Shown here: one piece after another, positions 1 to 10,050 of the stretch | How positions within the stretch are numbered: the stretch's first letter is position 1 | How the letters are laid out: every line of letters begins with the position of its first letter | NCBI GenBank assembly: GCA_039654915.1 | Contig: CM077594.1 | Span: 90,038,893-90,102,892, forward strand | Reading direction: 5' to 3' | Length of the DNA stretch: 64,000 nucleotides | From: Aquilaria yunnanensis | Lineage: Eukaryota; Streptophyta; Magnoliopsida; Malvales; Thymelaeaceae | The notes under the pieces: generated by a model | Databases searched by the model: none | Seen by the model: the letters and a program-made list of their open reading frames with translations, nothing else | Told to the model about the DNA's origin: nothing | Program-made: the position numbers and the translations under genes

Positions 1-1
1 T

Positions 2-424
2 GTGCGGTGGTTAATTGAAGCTAAGGTCCGTTCGGCTGATGAAGTTTCAGGTGCATTCATGCCCCGTATGCCTGGCTTAGGTAAAAGCACTTATACCAAA
101 AAGCGAAGAGCAAAGAGACTAGGCGTCTGTCATAAATGCGGATGATGGAGTTGCGATACTAAATGTTGTTCTTTAGGGATGATCACCAGAAATTGTGAAG
201 ATAGAAGAAAATTCATTAAGAATAACCTACGTAAGGAATCTTTGGATGATATCCTATTGACTCTTGAAACGCATTCTTGTGTAATAGTGCAATGGGAAAT
301 TATCAGTTTATGGATGACTTTCCAAAAAGAACGAGATCGTTACAGTCTTGGGAATCTGACTTTAAACGACCCTATTTGCCAGTTTGTAAGAAAACTGGAA
401 GGGAAGCAAATCCCCGATTCATAG
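2..424 (+). pseudogene. Broken Cys-rich plant protein fragment, family not recognised
   Basis: One frame is open from the window edge to a TAG at 422-424, apart from a single TGA at 146-148, so this is the 3' part of a coding sequence with one nonsense change. Before the stop it reads basic residues (KKRRAKRLG) then CHKCG. After it come WSCDTKCC and a Leu-rich stretch including LLTLETHS and LTLNDPICQF. The Cys/His spacing around the stop (CxxC, then CxxxCC) resembles a small zinc-binding cluster. The TGA lies where an Arg would fit, consistent with CGA>TGA. I do not recognise the family and assign no function. No intron or promoter is visible, and the 5' end lies outside the window. It could also be one exon of a live gene, but the internal stop argues against that. 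Confidence 0.45.
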
Positions 425-475
425 AAGGCATTGAAGCCGTTACTGGACGTAAAACCAGTGGAAGACGTGAACCAA

Positions 476-639
476 AGTCACGACTACTGTACATGCTAGC
501 TGTCATTTTGGAAATTTTCCTTCTCTTCTGACAATAATGTACCTACTCCTGACGTGAGCCACAGTCATAACTACTGTTTATGCTAGCTGTCACTTTTGAA
601 AATTTTCCTTCTCTTCCGAAAATAATGTACCTACTCTTG
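476..639 (+). repeat. Two-copy tandem duplication upstream of the LOG-like gene
   Basis: A segment of about 71 bp (481-551) recurs at 569-639 with about 10 differences. Both copies contain ATGCTAGCTGTCA and end in AATAATGTACCTACTC. It lies 30-190 bp upstream of the TATA box at 672, so it duplicates part of the proximal promoter region. No function can be read from the sequence. Confidence 0.8.
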
Positions 640-671
640 TAAATGTAATTATTGCATTATCTTTTCACCTC

Positions 672-679
672 TATAAATA
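672..679 (+). promoter_or_regulatory. TATA box of the LOG-like gene
   Basis: TATAAATA lies 41 bp before the ATG at 720, in a C/T-rich context. Initiation about 30 bp downstream would give a leader of only about 20 nt. Its presence suggests the copy includes, or landed beside, a promoter. Confidence 0.55.
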
Positions 680-719
680 CATCATCTTTTCTTCATTTCT
701 CACAAGGTTAAGGATAGGA

Positions 720-1349
720 ATGGAGAAAATCTCAACTCGTAAATCCCAAAGTATTTGTGTATTTTTTGGGGCTTTTCCTGGAAAATATGAAGAGTATTTA
801 AAGGCAGCCAACCACTTGGGTAGAGTATTAGCTGAGCAAAAAATACATTTAGTTTATGGAGGAGGTAGTGTCGGATTAATGGGGGGCATAGCATCAGCAG
901 CTTCTTTAGGAGGAAGTCAAGTTTTGGGCATTAACCCTGGACCTTTGAAATTTGTTTCTGGGAGCACGATTGGAGAAGAATTAGTAGGTAAAAATTTGCA
1001 AGAGCGTTTGTTACAAATGCTTTTCAATGCTGATGCTTTTATCACTCTACCAGGTGGCTTTGGCACATTGGGAGAAATCTTCCAAATTGCTTCCATTGCC
1101 CAACTTAATTTACACAAGAAACCTATCAGGCTGTTGAATGTTAACAATTTTTTTACAGGTCTGATATCTTTTGTGGATTACGCTGTGCAGAAGAATTTTA
1201 TATCAAGAGTAGCATGATGAATCCTAATATCCGCAACAACTGCTGAAGAATTGCTAGATAAAATGCAAGCTTTTTTTCCTGAACCAGATCCGACGATGAT
1301 TCAGATAGACTGGACAAGACAGTCTTTCCCAACCAGTTCCGTTCCATAA
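720..1349 (+). pseudogene. LOG-like cytokinin riboside 5'-monophosphate phosphoribohydrolase, interrupted by tandem TGA
   Basis: LOG enzymes release active cytokinin bases from their riboside 5'-monophosphates in the cytosol. Residues 1-165 show the Rossmann-type LOG fold: YGGGSVGLMG near residues 46-55 and the signature PGGFGTLGE at residues 111-119, with the conserved catalytic-region Glu 119 and the Arg of LQERLLQM at 96. The frame meets TGA TGA at 1215-1220. It then continues in the same frame with ISATTAEELLDKMQ, typical of the LOG C-terminal helix, to TAA at 1347-1349. Read through, the frame is 209 codons, close to the family's usual 200-220. There is no intron although most plant LOG genes have several, so a retrocopy or a single-exon subfamily member is possible. 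As it stands the product would lack about 44 C-terminal residues. Confidence 0.85.
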
Positions 1350-1890
1350 TTGTCCTTTACCCGGCCTGTTGAAGCATTGTGGAAGAAGAAGCGATCCGAT
1401 CTGTTCTTTTTGTCCTTTAGTTTTATTATCAGCATTTTCTTTCGTGTTTCGGTTTTTCTTTTCAGGGAATTTCTTTTTTTACCTTTTTAGGATAGTTTTG
1501 TTCATGCTGATATTAAAACCATAGGACAAAGCCTTTAGTTTGGAATGGCTGAGTAAGGAGTAATTTTTTGCTCTTGAGATGCATCCTATTAGGTCTACTA
1601 GTCATGACATTTTGGGGTAGCTAAGCTTCAACCTTATTTGGATGACATATATCACCAGGGAATCTATATTTTCTGAAGAAAATGTTAGATAAAACCTGGA
1701 TATTGATTCCAAACATCCCTTCCCTTACATAATTTGTCAGTTTTATTGCTATTTTATGGAATTTCTCATCATCAAGATTCACTCATTTCATGGAAGTTTA
1801 AATTTTTGCACTCGCCTATTATGAAAATTCACACTTCCAAAAAAAATTATTCCAACTTCTATTGCCTTCATACAAATTTTACTTTAGATA
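1350..1890. other. Gap without recognisable genes
   Basis: AT-rich sequence between the LOG-like gene and the 73-bp repeat array. The first 150 bp may hold the former 3' UTR of the LOG copy. Somewhere here lies the unplaced border with the retroelement 3' region that follows. The short open frames have no recognisable domain. Confidence 0.5.
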
Positions 1891-2770
1891 CTAAGGAAAG
1901 CTCCTTAACCTCAAAAAGGAGAAAAGAGTTTTTCTCCACAATCAATTTTTCTTCAACGATAGGAGAGTTCCTGTCGTAGAGGTTCTAAGGAAATCTCCTT
2001 AACTTCAAACTCAATCAATTTTTCTTCAACGATAGGAGAGTTCCTGTTGTAGAGGTTATAAGGAAATCTCCTTAACCTCAAACTCAATCAATTTTTCTTC
2101 AACGATAGAAGAGTTCATGTCGTAGAGATACTAAGGAAATCTCCTTAACCTCAAACTCAATCAATTTTTTTCTTCAACGATAGGAGAGTTCCTGTCGTAG
2201 AGGTTTTAAGGAAATCTCCTTAACCTCAAACTCAATCAATTTTTCTTCAACTATAGGAGAGTTCCTGTCGTAAAGGTTTTAAGAAAAGCTCATTAACCTC
2301 AAACTCAATCAAATTTTCTTCCACGATAGGAGAGTTCCTGTCGTAGAGGTTCTAAGGAAATCTCCTTAACCTCAAACTCAATCAATTTTTCTTCAATGAT
2401 AGGAGAGTTCCTGTTGTAGAGGTTCTAAGGAAAGCTCCTTAACCTCAAACTCAATCAATTTTTCTTCCACGATAGGAGAGTTCCTATCGTAGAGGTTCTA
2501 AGAAAATTTCCTTAACCTCAAACTCAATCAATTTTTCTTCCACGATAGGAGAGAGTTCCTGTCGTAGATGTTCTAAGGAAATCTCCTTAACCTCAAACTC
2601 AATCAATTTTTCTTCCACGATAGGAGAGTTAATGTCGTAGAGGTACTAAGGAAATCTCATTAACCTCAAACTCAATCAATTTTTCTTCAACGATAGGAGA
2701 GTTCCTGTCGTAGAGGTAATAAGGAAAGTTCCTTAACCTCAAAAATGAGGAGAAAAAAGTTTTTCTCCTC
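1891..2770 (+). repeat. 73-bp tandem repeat array with two hairpins per unit, in a retroelement 3' region
   Basis: About eleven diverged copies of a unit of about 73 bp. Each contains AAGGAAATCTCCTTAACCTC and CGATAGGAGAGTTCCTGTCG. Each of these motifs is an inverted repeat (AAGGA/TCCTT and CGATAGGA/TCCTGTCG), so a transcript could form two small hairpins per unit. The array's first and last units also carry a GGAGAAAA...TTTTCTCC inverted repeat not found in the inner units. The array ends about 90 bp before a polypurine tract and LTR start. Tandem repeats at this place are known for plant Ty3/gypsy elements with hypervariable 3' UTRs. No coding potential is seen. Confidence 0.85.
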
Positions 2771-2831
2771 AGGGTTTAGGCGGCGAGAAGGTTTTCAATG
2801 CCTAGCTAAGTTGGACGAAATTTAGTAATGG

Positions 2832-2875
2832 CTTTGCATGCATCATGTCCCATGAAGCATGCAAAGGGGGGCAAC
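2832..2875 (+). promoter_or_regulatory. Hairpin plus polypurine tract before the outer LTR
   Basis: CTTTGCATGC (2832-2841) and GCATGCAAAG (2857-2866) are perfect inverted repeats with a 15-nt loop. The second arm runs into the purine tract AAAGGGGGGCAAC (2863-2875), which directly abuts TGTTG at 2876. A polypurine tract primes plus-strand synthesis in LTR retrotransposons, so this fixes the left edge of the outer LTR. Confidence 0.7.
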
Positions 2876-3454
2876 TGTTGACACACAATTTCGTCCGACT
2901 ATTGAAAATAAAAAAATTTTAAAAAAAAATTTTAAATTAAAAAAATTTATTAAAAATAATAATAATTAATTAATTAATTAAAAGAAAAAAAATTAAACAA
3001 AAGAGAGAAAAAGAATTAAATTAAATAGTTTAGGGGGGGCATTTTTCGTAAGGTTAGATAGTAAAAATATATATATATATATATATGTAAAATATAAATG
3101 GGGAAGTTTTTGACAAAAAATAAGAAGTTTGGTTAAATCTAACAAAATTGAGAAGTTTGGGAAAAATCTGATGAAATCTGAAAATTCTAGGGAAATCTGG
3201 TAATTTTTCGTATGATTTTTGGGCCAAACAGACAATTTTGGGCCAAATTGACAGAACAGACAAATTTGGGCCAATTAGTAATTTCGTGAAAAATCTGAGA
3301 CCAGACCATTAGTCAAAGAAAGCTGAAGGACTAAAACTGTCATTTTGACTAAATTATGTTTTTAATCTGTTTCGAATTTTTTTAAATTGAAGGAATCCAA
3401 TGATCCTCCCCATATAAATAGGGGTCGAAACCTGCAAAGAAGGAACGAGATTAG
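2876..3454 (+). mobile_element. Left part of outer LTR, split by the Tat element
   Basis: Starts with TGTTGACACACAATTTCGTC directly after a polypurine tract. It contains an A/T-rich stretch with (TA)n near 3068-3085 and a TATA box (TATAAATA, 3413-3420). It is interrupted at ATTAG (3450-3454), the target-site duplication of the Tat element, and resumes after 13826. The family is not certain. The layout of 3' tandem repeats, purine tract and long LTR suits a large Ty3/gypsy element. Confidence 0.7.
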
Positions 3455-4201
3455 TGATAGCCGAAGGGCTATAGCCTCTATCTAACCCGAACCCGGAGCG
3501 ACAGGAAGCTTTTAGCCCTCCGAGGTACGAAACAAATCGCCTTCGGAAACGGAGAATCAGCTATTGCAAGCCGAAGAAGATCTCCCCCGAAGGCGGAACC
3601 TGAAACAGGGAACTCCCCCGAACTGCGGGCATATTTCCCGAAGGGTATCGTCCGTACCAAAGGATGACCTCGGCCATGGACTTCGGGAGTACGGCATGAG
3701 CATTTAATGAGCATTTAAGGAGCCTCTGACAGGAAACCCACACGCCGCCTGAAACGGCGATTTGACACACTGATGTCGTCCAAGTCCCATCGCAGCCACA
3801 AAACCAGGAGCCTGAAGACGGCTACCTGTTCCCTACGCCCTGAAAGGATCCAGCCGAACACGTGTCAGGATCTGAACGGGCCGGGCATTTCTATAAATAC
3901 TGGGAAAAAGGACTTGGCAAGGGATCCATCCTCTCTCCCTGGGCAGCCCTCACCCATAGCTGAAAATATATGCAGGCTAGCTCTCGCACCTTTCTAGCGG
4001 ACCTACTTTATTCATTATCAGAGTACTGACTTGGGCGTCGGAGGCTCCTCCCTGGAAAACCATCCCGGGGACCTCCTAACCCTTTTTTCTGAGCTTTTCA
4101 GGCATTTTCCCACCTGGGGAATATCTCCGCAAGACGTCCTTCCCCCCGGAAGCTCCCTCGGAATTCACCATGTCATTAGACACAGATGCCGGAGGGCATC
4201 A
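3455..4201 (+). repeat. 5' LTR of the Tat element
   Basis: Begins TGATAGCCGAAGGG and ends GGAGGGCATCA. A TATA box (TATAAATA) lies at 3892-3899, so the transcript should begin near 3920-3930. The LTR contains the ATG at 4170 that opens the gag frame. Confidence 0.93.
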
Positions 4202-5861
4202 TTTGGCGCCGTCTGTGGGAACCCATCCTCAGGTTGCCGTCGTTGAGACTCGGCGTTCTAAGGACAAAAGACTCCCGAAGTCCCCGTCCGCGCCTGAAGT
4301 CCAACCGGCTGCTGAGCAAACTCTTCCAGGGACTTCCACGCCCGAGGAAGGACGTCCTCTGGTCATAACCATGAGCTACCTCCGTGACTTCCAGCGCTCT
4401 GTTGTGGCTGAGATGACACAACAGATAGACAGAAGATGGCCACAACAAGCTCAAACCCAAAGGTCTCCTTCACCGGTACGCCCTCGGGAGAGGAGCCCCA
4501 AAGCAGTCCACCGCAGTTCGGGGAGTGAAGACCCACGTGAGGAGTCTTCAACAGAAAATATGCCCCTCGGGGCACGCCTTCCAGGGCAAACGGGGCCCAA
4601 CCAACCCAAAATTCCACGACGAAGGAGCCCTTTGCCTGAGACGAGGTCAACCCCTCCCCGACGACGGAGCCATTCTCCGAAGAGGCGTCGTCAATCTCCT
4701 CCACCTGAGGACGAACCTAGCGCCACCGCCCTCATGGAGAAAATATTGGCAAGGCTGGACAGAGTCGAGATGCAGGTGGCTCGCAAGCCAGTTTGGGCCA
4801 GACTGTCTGAGTCTTTTTGTGGGGATCAGTCTCCTTTTACCCGAGCTGTGGTCGAGGCAGCTATGCCGGGTGACTTCAGGGTACCTCGGCTAGAGACGTA
4901 TGATGGTCGAACCGACCAGCAGGCCCACCTGACGAAGTACAGACGTAGCATGATGATGCACGGTGCGGACGACGCCACCTTGTGCAAGTGCTTCGAGGTC
5001 ACGCTCTCTGGACCAGCGACAGCGTGGTATAATTCCTTGGCTCCAGGAATCATCGGAAAGTTCCAGGAGTTATCAACAGCCTTCACCCAACAGTTCATCG
5101 GGAGTCGCCCAACGGCGAAGATGCCCGTTCAAATGTTCGACATAGCGCAAAGAAGTGGAGAAACTATACGCGACTACGTCGAGAGGTTTAACAGAGAGGC
5201 GTTAAGTGTTCCAGACTTTCGGCCCGAAATATGCATCCTCGCCATGACAAGGGGCCTTCGGAGGGATTCCCAACTCTTCTATGAATTCTCCAACGACCCT
5301 CCAGACACACTGGGCGAATTCTATCGACGGGCCGAACAGCACATGACGGTTGAAGAACTAAGAATGGGCGGACCCAGGCCCGAGCACACCCGTGGCGAGG
5401 GGTCCAGCCAGCAGGCACGCTATCCGACCGACCAGCCATCCCGACCTTGGAGAATGCGAGGAAGAAAACCACCAAACTTCACAGCGCTGAACACTACGAG
5501 GACCAACATCCTCATGACTCTGGAGAGGCAGGGAACACAAGTTCAGAGGCCAAGGGCCATGACCGCTGAAAATAGAAAAAACATGAAGAAGTTCTGCCAA
5601 TTTCATCACGATCATGGCCACGACACCGAGGATTGCTTCCAGCTGAAGAAGTATATTGAATCGCTGATAAAACAAGGCCAACTTCGGCGGTACCTACGGT
5701 TGCCTTCCCTGAAGGGGAGGAAAGAGGAGGAAGGAAAGGAAGAAGATGAGGACTACGACTCCGACAGGCGAAGGAACCGAAGTCCGAAGAGGCGCCCTCC
5801 ACCCCCTGCGGGAGTCATACAAACAATCACAATGGGGCTTCCATCCTCGGAAAGGAAATGA
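4170..5861 (+). CDS. gag: Tat-type gag polyprotein
   Basis: Structural protein of the retrotransposon particle. The 563-residue frame is intact. It has an Arg/Ser/Pro-rich N-terminal half and a retrotransposon gag domain around residues 230-380 (from GDFRVPRLETYDG through ATAWYNSL and IRDYVERFNREAL). A zinc-knuckle variant follows near residues 472-485 (CQFHHDHGHDTEDC, pattern C-x2-H-x4-H-x4-C, with the usual second Cys replaced by His). The tail is acidic then basic. The first ATG (4170) is inside the LTR, and the frame reads through the primer binding site. The ATG at 4371 (MSYLRDFQ) is an alternative start after it. The stop overlaps the pol start as ATGA. Confidence 0.88.
   Translation: MSLDTDAGGHHLAPSVGTHPQVAVVETRRSKDKRLPKSPSAPEVQPAAEQTLPGTSTPEEGRPLVITMSYLRDFQRSVVAEMTQQIDRRWPQQAQTQRSPSPVRPRERSPKAVHRSSGSEDPREESSTENMPLGARLPGQTGPNQPKIPRRRSPLPETRSTPPRRRSHSPKRRRQSPPPEDEPSATALMEKILARLDRVEMQVARKPVWARLSESFCGDQSPFTRAVVEAAMPGDFRVPRLETYDGRTDQQAHLTKYRRSMMMHGADDATLCKCFEVTLSGPATAWYNSLAPGIIGKFQELSTAFTQQFIGSRPTAKMPVQMFDIAQRSGETIRDYVERFNREALSVPDFRPEICILAMTRGLRRDSQLFYEFSNDPPDTLGEFYRRAEQHMTVEELRMGGPRPEHTRGEGSSQQARYPTDQPSRPWRMRGRKPPNFTALNTTRTNILMTLERQGTQVQRPRAMTAENRKNMKKFCQFHHDHGHDTEDCFQLKKYIESLIKQGQLRRYLRLPSLKGRKEEEGKEEDEDYDSDRRRNRSPKRRPPPPAGVIQTITMGLPSSERK
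4204..4221 (+). promoter_or_regulatory. Primer binding site of the Tat element
   Basis: TGGCGCCGTCTGTGGGAA begins 2 bp after the LTR's terminal CA. A tRNA 3' end would pair here to prime minus-strand synthesis. It is not the initiator-Met type used by the copia elements in this window; I do not name the tRNA. Confidence 0.8.
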
Positions 5862-8800
5862 AGGCCAGGGAAATAGCTGTGATGGACTATCAAAGTCCGG
5901 CGAAGAAGCTATCCCGAAAAGATGGTTCCACAGTCGTCTTTCCTCACGATGACCCACTCCTGATCATGGCAAGAATTGGAAACTGGGATGTCAAAAGGGT
6001 GTTACTTGATGACGGATCAAACGCTGACGTCCTATTTCCACAATTGCTGCCGAGCTTAGGCATATCCATCAGCGATCTCAAGCCGGTCACTTCACCGACC
6101 TTCGGGGTAGGACCGTCCGAATTACCCGTCCTCAGATCGATCGACCTTCCATTAATGATGAAAGGGACTTCGGTCAAAGGACCAGCTGAGTTGTTTGTCT
6201 CGACAATGGCGAGGTTCATCGTCATGGATGTCCCCTCATCATACAACGCCATCCTTGGAAGGCAGACGCAGGGAAATCTGCACATCCGCCCTGACGTGAG
6301 ATATTTGACTGTCACTTTTGCCACCAAGGAAGGAGACGCAAAAATCTTCATAAATCAGGGCGAAGTAAGAAAGGTGTTCGTCAAAACCCGAAAAGCTCCG
6401 GTAAACAATTCCTCACAAGCTGTAGAAGCAGGGGCTTCAAAGTCAAAGAATGGCGAGAAAGAAGATTCTGGCAAGATGGAAATGGAAGAAGTGGAACTTA
6501 TCCCAGGACGAAGTACCCGAATAGGGAAAAACTTGTCCAAAGGAGATAAGAAAAAACTTGTATCCTTTCTGATAATGAATAAAGACCTGTTCGCCTACTC
6601 GCCGAAAGACATGCCAGGGGTAAATCCGCGCGTAGTACAACATAGCCTCAAAGTAAGTCCGGAAGCAAAACCTGTCCGGAAAAAGAAACGGGGCATTTCA
6701 GCCCATAAAAATGACTTCATCAAAACCGAGGTCCAACATTTATTGGAGGCAGATGTAATCAGGGAGGTCAAGTACCCCGAATGGCTAAGCAATGTGGTGA
6801 TCGCCACAAAAGAAGGAAGCAACAAACTTCGGATGTGCATTGACTTCAGAAACCTGAACGATGCTTGCCCAAAAGATTCATATCCTCTCCCGCCAATAGA
6901 TCAACTGGTAGATTCAACTGCCGAATACGGGCTCTTAAGTTTCCTGGACGCCTTCAGCGGCTACCATCAAATAAAGATGGACCCCGAAGACGAAGAAAAA
7001 ACAGCCTTCATTACCGATGAGGGGACGTACTGTTACACCAGGATGCCCTTCGGGCTCAAAAACGCAGGAGCCACCTACCAGAGGTTGATGAGCAAGGTCT
7101 TTAATGACCAAATAGGGAGGAACATGGAAGTCTACTTAGATGACATGATAGTCAAAAGCAAGCTGCCTGTTGACCATGTCACAGACCTAAGGGAGACTTT
7201 TCACCAGCTCAGGACCTTCGGAATCTGCCTTAACCCCGAGAAGTGCACCTTCGGGGTAACTTCGGGAAAGTTCCTTGGGTATATGGTATTAGAAAGGGGT
7301 ATTGATGCTAACCCAGAAAAAATTAAGGCTCTGTTGGAATTCTGAACTCCTGCCACAATAAAAGATGTGCAGAGACTTACTGGAAGAATAACCTCCCTTA
7401 GCAGATTTATTTCCAGATATGCAGACCGATGTCGAGCGTTCTTCAAAGTCTTCACTAAGGCAGCAAAAAAGGAGGACGACCTCGACAGTAATGATCATCC
7501 TTGGAATGGGGACTGCCAAAGAGCTTGGGAAGAACTCAAAACCTATTTTTCCCGACTGCCTACTCTGCGGCAACCTCGCGAAGGAGAACCCCTCATCCTG
7601 TACCTCGCTGTTTCGGAAAAAGCAGTAAGCTCGGTAGTTATGAAAGAGGAAGGGTCGAAGCAATGGCCAGTTTACTACGTAAGCAAATCCCTGCATGGCG
7701 CCGAGGTCAGGTATCCATTGCTACAAAAGGCCATATATGCCTTGATACTGGCAGGAAGAAGATTGCGCCCATACTTTCAGGCTCACCCCATTATCATCCG
7801 AAGTAGCTTGCCTCTACGGGACGTCATGAAAAAGGTTGATCATTCGGGAAGACTTTCCAAATGGTGCATAGAGCTGGGTGAACATGACATTACCTACGAG
7901 CCCAGAAAATCCATTAAAGCTCAAGCATTGGCAGACTTTATCGCCGAAGTACCCATAACCGAAGACAGTCATCAAAATCTCGGTGAAGATGAGCCAGAAT
8001 GGACGCTGCATGTAGATGGAGCCTCAGGTTCCGGACACCAGGGAGCCGGCGTAATTATCAGAGGACCCGAAGGTCTAGAAGTAGTAAAGGCCATCAAGTT
8101 CAGCTTTAACGCCACCAACAATATGGCTGAGTATGAAGCTCTCGTAGCGGGGTTGCGCCTGGCCAGGAAAATCGGCATAAGAAACTTGAAGGCCCACAGT
8201 GACTCCCAGCTGGTAGTTCGGCAAACAGCAGGGGACTGCGGTGCAAAAGACCCAACCTTGGCAAAGTACCATGAGCTAGTGACCAAGCTCATCCGGGAAT
8301 TCGACAGCGTTCAAATCAAAAATGTGCCTCGGCGGCATAACGCCGAGGCAGATTGCTTGGCGAAGTCAAAAACGCATACCGAGGTACTAAACCGCCCGAG
8401 CATCGAAGTACTAAACATAGTGGCTTCGGAAAAAGGCTGGAAGAATTCGATAAAAAGGTATCTCGCAACCAATGCCCTTCCCGAAGATCCAAAGGATGCG
8501 GCAAAAGTCCGAAGGCGTGCCGGAAGATACTTCCTGATAGGAGAAGAGTTGTACCAGCAGGGATACACCAATCCGTTACAGAGGTGTGTTGATGAAGAGG
8601 ACATTGAAATGATCCTCGAAGAGGTCCACGAAGGCACTTGTGGCTCACACATCGGAACAGACTCCCTTGCCGCGGTAGTACTTCGCCAAGGATATTTTTG
8701 GCCCACCTTAAGAAAGAATGCCCGGCAGTTCGTCCGAAAATGTGACAACTGCCAAAGACATGCTAAAATCTAGAGAGTACCCTTGGAGATGGTGACTTCA

Positions 8801-9673
8801 GCTGACTATCCCTGGCCCTTCGCAGTTTGGGGCATAGACCTCATCGGGCCACTCCCTACAGCACCTGGAGGCGTAAAGTTTTGCGTAGTCGCAGTTGACT
8901 ACTTCTCTAAGTGGGTCGAGGCAGAACCATTAACAACCATATCGGCCAAAGAAGTGCAAAAGTTCGTATGGAAAAACATTGTATGCAGATTTGGCATACT
9001 GAGGATGCTGGTAGCCGACAACGGATCCCAGTTTACAGACAGAGGGTTCCAGAACTTTGTCAACGACCTCGGAATAAATATGCACTTCGCCCCCGTAGCC
9101 CATCCTCAAAGCAATGGCCAGGTAGAGGTATCTAATAGGACCATAAAAGATGGTCTGAAGAAGAGGCTAGGGGAAGCAAAGGGAAAGTGGCCAGGAGAAC
9201 TCCAAAGTGTATTGTGGAGCTACCGAACGACACCCCGAAGAGCCACGGGGGAAACACCTTTTTCACTCGTTTTCGGAACAGAGGCCATCATCCCGATAGA
9301 GATAATACGACCCTCGGTGCGGGAACAAGTGTTTGATGAAAGAGGAAATGATCTCGGCCTAAGGACCAAGCTAGACCTCGTCAACGAACACAGAGAAATA
9401 GCCGAGCTGAGAAGAAAAGCTTTTCAGCAAAGAGTGGCCGTGGCTGCAAACCTGCGTGCTAGGATGAAAGGAATAAAAGAAGGAGACCTCGTTCTCCGAA
9501 GGGCTAAATTTGCACCACGAAAGCCATCCCACGGGGTATTTCGTGCGAACTGGGAAGGCCCTTACCTAGTTCTGGCCGAAGTACGAAAAGGGGTCTATAA
9601 GCTCGGCGATTCCGAAGGAGTAGAGTTGAAAAATACTTGGCATTCGGACGCCTTGAGAAAATACTATGCTTAG
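5858..9673 (+). pseudogene. pol: Tat-type pol polyprotein with two nonsense codons
   Basis: Replicates and integrates the element. The frame is continuous except for TGA at 7343-7345 and TAG at 8771-8773. Domains in order: aspartic protease (LLDDGSNADVLF, active-site DDG where DSG or DTG is usual); reverse transcriptase with YLDD at about 7134-7145; the native RNase H, degenerate as is usual in this lineage; a second, archaeal-type RNase H with HVDGAS, MAEYEAL, SDSQLV and RRHNAEAD; and integrase with an HHCC finger (VHEGTCGSHIG ... CDNCQRH) and DDE residues (GIDLIG, VADNGSQF, SNGQVEVSNR). No chromodomain follows. Both stops fit C-to-T changes (CGA>TGA, CAG>TAG). The start overlaps the gag stop by 4 nt in a different frame. 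Confidence 0.9.
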
Positions 9674-10050
9674 GATTTCGGCAAAGAAAATTGTACTACA
9701 AAAGTTAGCAAAATTCTCTCTAAGTACAGAAAATTGCCTTAAGCATAAATGGCGCAAATTTCTCAAAGGTGACCAGACAAGCGAAGGCGTCATCTTCCGA
9801 AGTCTCGTAAAAAGACTTGGACAAAATCCTTGAGATTAAGCCCTCGAAAGGCTGAACTTCACGAAAAAGGTCATCATATTAAGCGCAGACGAATTTTCCC
9901 GAAGTCTGTGGAGCGAACTAGTCCGAGACCTCACCAAAAAGACTTGGCCAATTTTTCTTTATTGAAAATGAAACTGCTTACAAAAAAGGAGTGCCAAAAG
10001 AAGAAGACCAAAAAAAAGAAGAAGCAAAAGGCAAAGGACCCTAAACAAAA
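9674..10050. other. Spacer between pol and the antisense gene
   Basis: About 377 bp separate the pol stop from the stop of the convergent antisense gene. AAAAAGACTTGG occurs twice (about 9809 and 9937) and the 3' end is very A-rich (9995-10050). Transcript ends for both strands could lie here. No gene is seen. Confidence 0.5.

Noticed and set aside
1891..2770. CRISPR-like regular array
   Set aside because: The whole 73-bp unit repeats without unique spacers, copies are diverged, and the setting is a plant retroelement.
3478..3997. Short frames within the Tat LTR, repeated at 13097-13389
   Set aside because: They lie in LTR regulatory sequence on both strands, have no domain, and recur simply because the LTR recurs.
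8783..9673. Separate integrase gene
   Set aside because: It is in frame with the rest of pol and parted only by a TAG that fits a CAG>TAG change.
9400..9673. Chromodomain at the integrase C-terminus
   Set aside because: The sequence ends with a GKSDP-type and KNTWHSDALRKYY tail without chromodomain residues, as in Tat rather than chromoviruses.
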